Origin: Desulfamplus sp.
Lineage (GTDB): Bacteria; Desulfobacterota; Desulfobacteria; Desulfobacterales; Desulfobacteraceae
Reading direction: 5' to 3'
DNA: 16,219 bases
Assembly (NCBI GenBank): GCA_015233755.1
Contig: JADFXA010000022.1
Span: 1 to 16,219 of the forward strand
Below are positions 14,765 to 16,219 of the stretch, one piece after another. Made by a program: the position numbers and the translations under genes. The notes beneath the pieces are model-generated. The model made no database searches, was not told where the DNA came from, and saw nothing but the letters and a program-made list of their open reading frames with translations. Positions within the stretch are counted from its first letter, which is position 1. Every line of letters starts with the position of its first letter.

Positions 14765-15280
14765 ATGAAATTTAAAATAGGCTCAGGTTATGATGTTCAT
14801 AGATTAGTAAATGACAGAAGACTTATAATTGGTGGTGTTAATATACCATTTGACAAAGGTTTACAGGGACATTCAGATGCTGATGTTCTTACCCATGCAA
14901 TTTGTGACGCTATGCTTGGTGCTGTTGGGCTTGGAGATATTGGCAGACACTTTCCAGACTCTGATCCAGCGTATAGGAATATCTCAAGCCTTATTCTTCT
15001 AAAACATTGTGCAAATATGCTTGAAGATCGGGGTTACTCTGTTGGAAATATTGACTGCACTATACTTGCTCAATCTCCAAAACTTGAGCCATATAAAAAG
15101 GCGATGGAGCATAAAATCGCTGCTGCCATTGAAATCTCTCCAGAATCTGTTAATGTAAAGGCAACTACAACCGAAGGACTTGGATTTGAAGGAAAAGGAG
15201 AAGGTATTGCTGCCCATGCTATTGTTTTAATCACTAAGATTTCAAGTTCAAATCGCAGTTCTGTTGCGCCACCAGAGTGA
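14765..15280 (+). CDS. ispF: 2-C-methyl-D-erythritol 2,4-cyclodiphosphate synthase
   Basis: MEP-pathway enzyme that cyclises CDP-methylerythritol 2-phosphate to MEcPP with release of CMP; works as a cytoplasmic trimer. Metal ligands are in GYDVHRL (Asp10, His12) and THAICDAM (His44). Other family motifs: GHSDADVL (35-42), GLGDIGRHFPD (55-65) and KATTTEGLGFEGKGEGIAAHA. At 171 aa it is about 10 residues longer than the usual 157-160, through a serine-rich tail (SSSNRSSVAPPE). ATG 14765 follows CAAGGAT. No ispD is present next to it in the window, so it is not the fused or adjacent IspD-IspF arrangement. cysS follows on the same strand after 115 bp, a common neighbour for ispF. Confidence 0.97.
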   Translation: MKFKIGSGYDVHRLVNDRRLIIGGVNIPFDKGLQGHSDADVLTHAICDAMLGAVGLGDIGRHFPDSDPAYRNISSLILLKHCANMLEDRGYSVGNIDCTILAQSPKLEPYKKAMEHKIAAAIEISPESVNVKATTTEGLGFEGKGEGIAAHAIVLITKISSSNRSSVAPPE

Positions 15281-15311
15281 ATTATAAATAATTTGTAGTA
15301 GTAACATTAAT

Positions 15312-15349
15312 CTCCAATTTCATTTTTCATTTGCCAAACCAAGTTGGAG
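15312..15349. other. Weak hairpin in the ispF-cysS gap
   Basis: CTCCAA (15312-15317) can pair with TTGGAG (15344-15349), and the same TTGG could instead pair with CCAA at 15334-15337. The stems are short and no T-run follows closely. I see no T-box signature before cysS. Little can be said beyond possible minor RNA structure. Confidence 0.25.
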
Positions 15350-15395
15350 TTAAAAATAAATTATAGACCATAAATAAATCAGGATAAAAAAATAT

Positions 15396-16219
15396 ATGAG
15401 CCTAAAAATTTACAATACATTGACTGGAAAAAAAGAGCTGTTTGTCCCAATTCAACCTAACAAAGTTGGCATGTATGTCTGCGGACCAACTGTGTATGAT
15501 ACAAGCCACATAGGACACGCTCGTTCTGTGGTTATATTTGACGTTGTTTTCAGGTGGCTTAAAGAGTCTGGCTATGATGTTTGCTATGTTAGAAACTTCA
15601 CAGATGTTGATGACAAGATCATAAAAAGAGCAAATGAAACGGGCAAAGACCCAATAGAGATTTCTGAAAAATATATCAAAGAGTTCCACAATGAGATGGA
15701 CGCTTTAAATGTCCTTCGTCCAACAATTGAACCAAAAGCCACTGAACATATACAAGACATTATTAACTTTATTGAGATGCTGATTGAAAAAGGAAAAGCC
15801 TACTATGTAGAAGGTAGTGATGTCTTTTTCTCAATAAGCTCTTTTGAAGGATACGGCAAACTTTCTGGCAGAAACACTGATGATATGATAGCAGGGGCAA
15901 GGATTGCAATTGACGAGAACAAAAGAAATCCAATGGATTTTACCTTGTGGAAACCAGCAAAATCCGGAGAACCAGCATGGGATAGCCCTTGGGGACCAGG
16001 AAGACCAGGCTGGCATATTGAATGTTCTGCCATGAGTAATCGTTATTTAGGGCAAAGCTTTGATATTCACGGTGGAGGAAAAGATTTGATCTTTCCACAC
16101 CATGAAAATGAAATTGCACAATCTGAGGCTCTTTTTGGTAAACAGTTTGTCAAATATTGGATTCACAACGGTTTTGTAGATATTAACAACGAAAAGATGT
16201 CCAAATCTTTGGGTAATTT
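15396..16219 (+). CDS. cysS: Cysteinyl-tRNA synthetase (partial, runs off window end)
   Basis: Class I aminoacyl-tRNA synthetase charging tRNA-Cys. The first 274 codons are present and the frame is open to the window edge, so the 3' part (the family is about 460-490 aa) is missing because of the window, not a mutation. Motifs: MYVCGPTVYDTSHIGHARS with the HIGH motif at 38-41 and zinc ligand Cys29; RNFTDVDDKII; WHIECSAMS and GGGKDLIFPHHENEIAQSEA with the other zinc-site residues; EKMSKSLGN with KMSKS at 267-271. ATG 15396 has AGGA about 11 bp upstream, a slightly long spacing, but no better start exists and the protein begins exactly where homologues do (MSLKIYNTLTGKKE). Probably co-transcribed with ispF. 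Confidence 0.97.
   Translation, partial: MSLKIYNTLTGKKELFVPIQPNKVGMYVCGPTVYDTSHIGHARSVVIFDVVFRWLKESGYDVCYVRNFTDVDDKIIKRANETGKDPIEISEKYIKEFHNEMDALNVLRPTIEPKATEHIQDIINFIEMLIEKGKAYYVEGSDVFFSISSFEGYGKLSGRNTDDMIAGARIAIDENKRNPMDFTLWKPAKSGEPAWDSPWGPGRPGWHIECSAMSNRYLGQSFDIHGGGKDLIFPHHENEIAQSEALFGKQFVKYWIHNGFVDINNEKMSKSLGN

Noticed and set aside
15281..15395. A T-box or other riboswitch before cysS.
   Set aside because: The leader is only 115 bp and lacks the conserved T-box antiterminator sequence; only a weak hairpin is present.
1..16219. Searched for CRISPR arrays, tRNA genes, transposases, toxin-antitoxin pairs and defence genes.
   Set aside because: No regularly spaced repeats, no tRNA-like sequence noticed and no such protein motifs in any of the main reading frames.

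Overview
The window is AT-rich (by eye about one third G+C), densely coded and chromosomal in character. The gene set fits a motile, chemotactic, Gram-negative bacterium: a bifunctional penicillin-binding protein with a SPOR partner, an outer-membrane-type lipoprotein, a MotA/MotB stator, a dCache chemoreceptor, an HD-GYP regulator and non-mevalonate isoprenoid synthesis. The combination and protein style suggest a deltaproteobacterium (Desulfobacterota, perhaps Desulfobacterales). That placement is inference; there is no rRNA or other direct marker. I see no tRNA, rRNA, CRISPR array, transposase, integrase or phage gene.

Layout. (A) 1-4208, + strand: an unrecognised 265-aa protein, a class A PBP (PBP1A type) and a multi-pass membrane protein ending in a SPOR domain. 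They are separated by 5 and 16 bp and look like one cell-wall operon. (B) 4415-6977, + strand: a STAS-only protein, a small lipoprotein, motA and motB, with gaps of 106-142 bp and several inverted repeats, including a GC-rich REP-like palindrome just before motA. (C) 11159 down to 7069, - strand: GAF/HD-GYP protein, a 90-aa unknown, a YfcE-type phosphodiesterase and a secreted 641-aa DUF3352-like protein, with gaps of 26-59 bp, so probably one operon. (D) 11323-12402, + strand: an alpha/beta hydrolase of the lysophospholipase/monoglyceride lipase type, divergent from C. (E) 14571 down to 12520, - strand: a dCache/HAMP methyl-accepting chemotaxis protein. (F) 14765-16219, + strand: ispF then cysS, which runs off the window end.

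The genes make several unlinked housekeeping or behavioural modules. Chemoreceptor, stator and HD-GYP protein point to motility and c-di-GMP control; PBP1A plus SPOR protein point to peptidoglycan synthesis; ispF and cysS are core metabolism. Convergent gene pairs meet at long hairpins (6981-7036 and 12454-12496).

I did not find a convincing undescribed defence, mobile or biosynthetic system. The least explained items are the 265-aa gene before PBP1A, the SPOR membrane protein, the four-gene HD-GYP operon with its two uncharacterised products, and the palindromes. No gene-free stretch exceeds 300 bases; the longest is 4209-4414.
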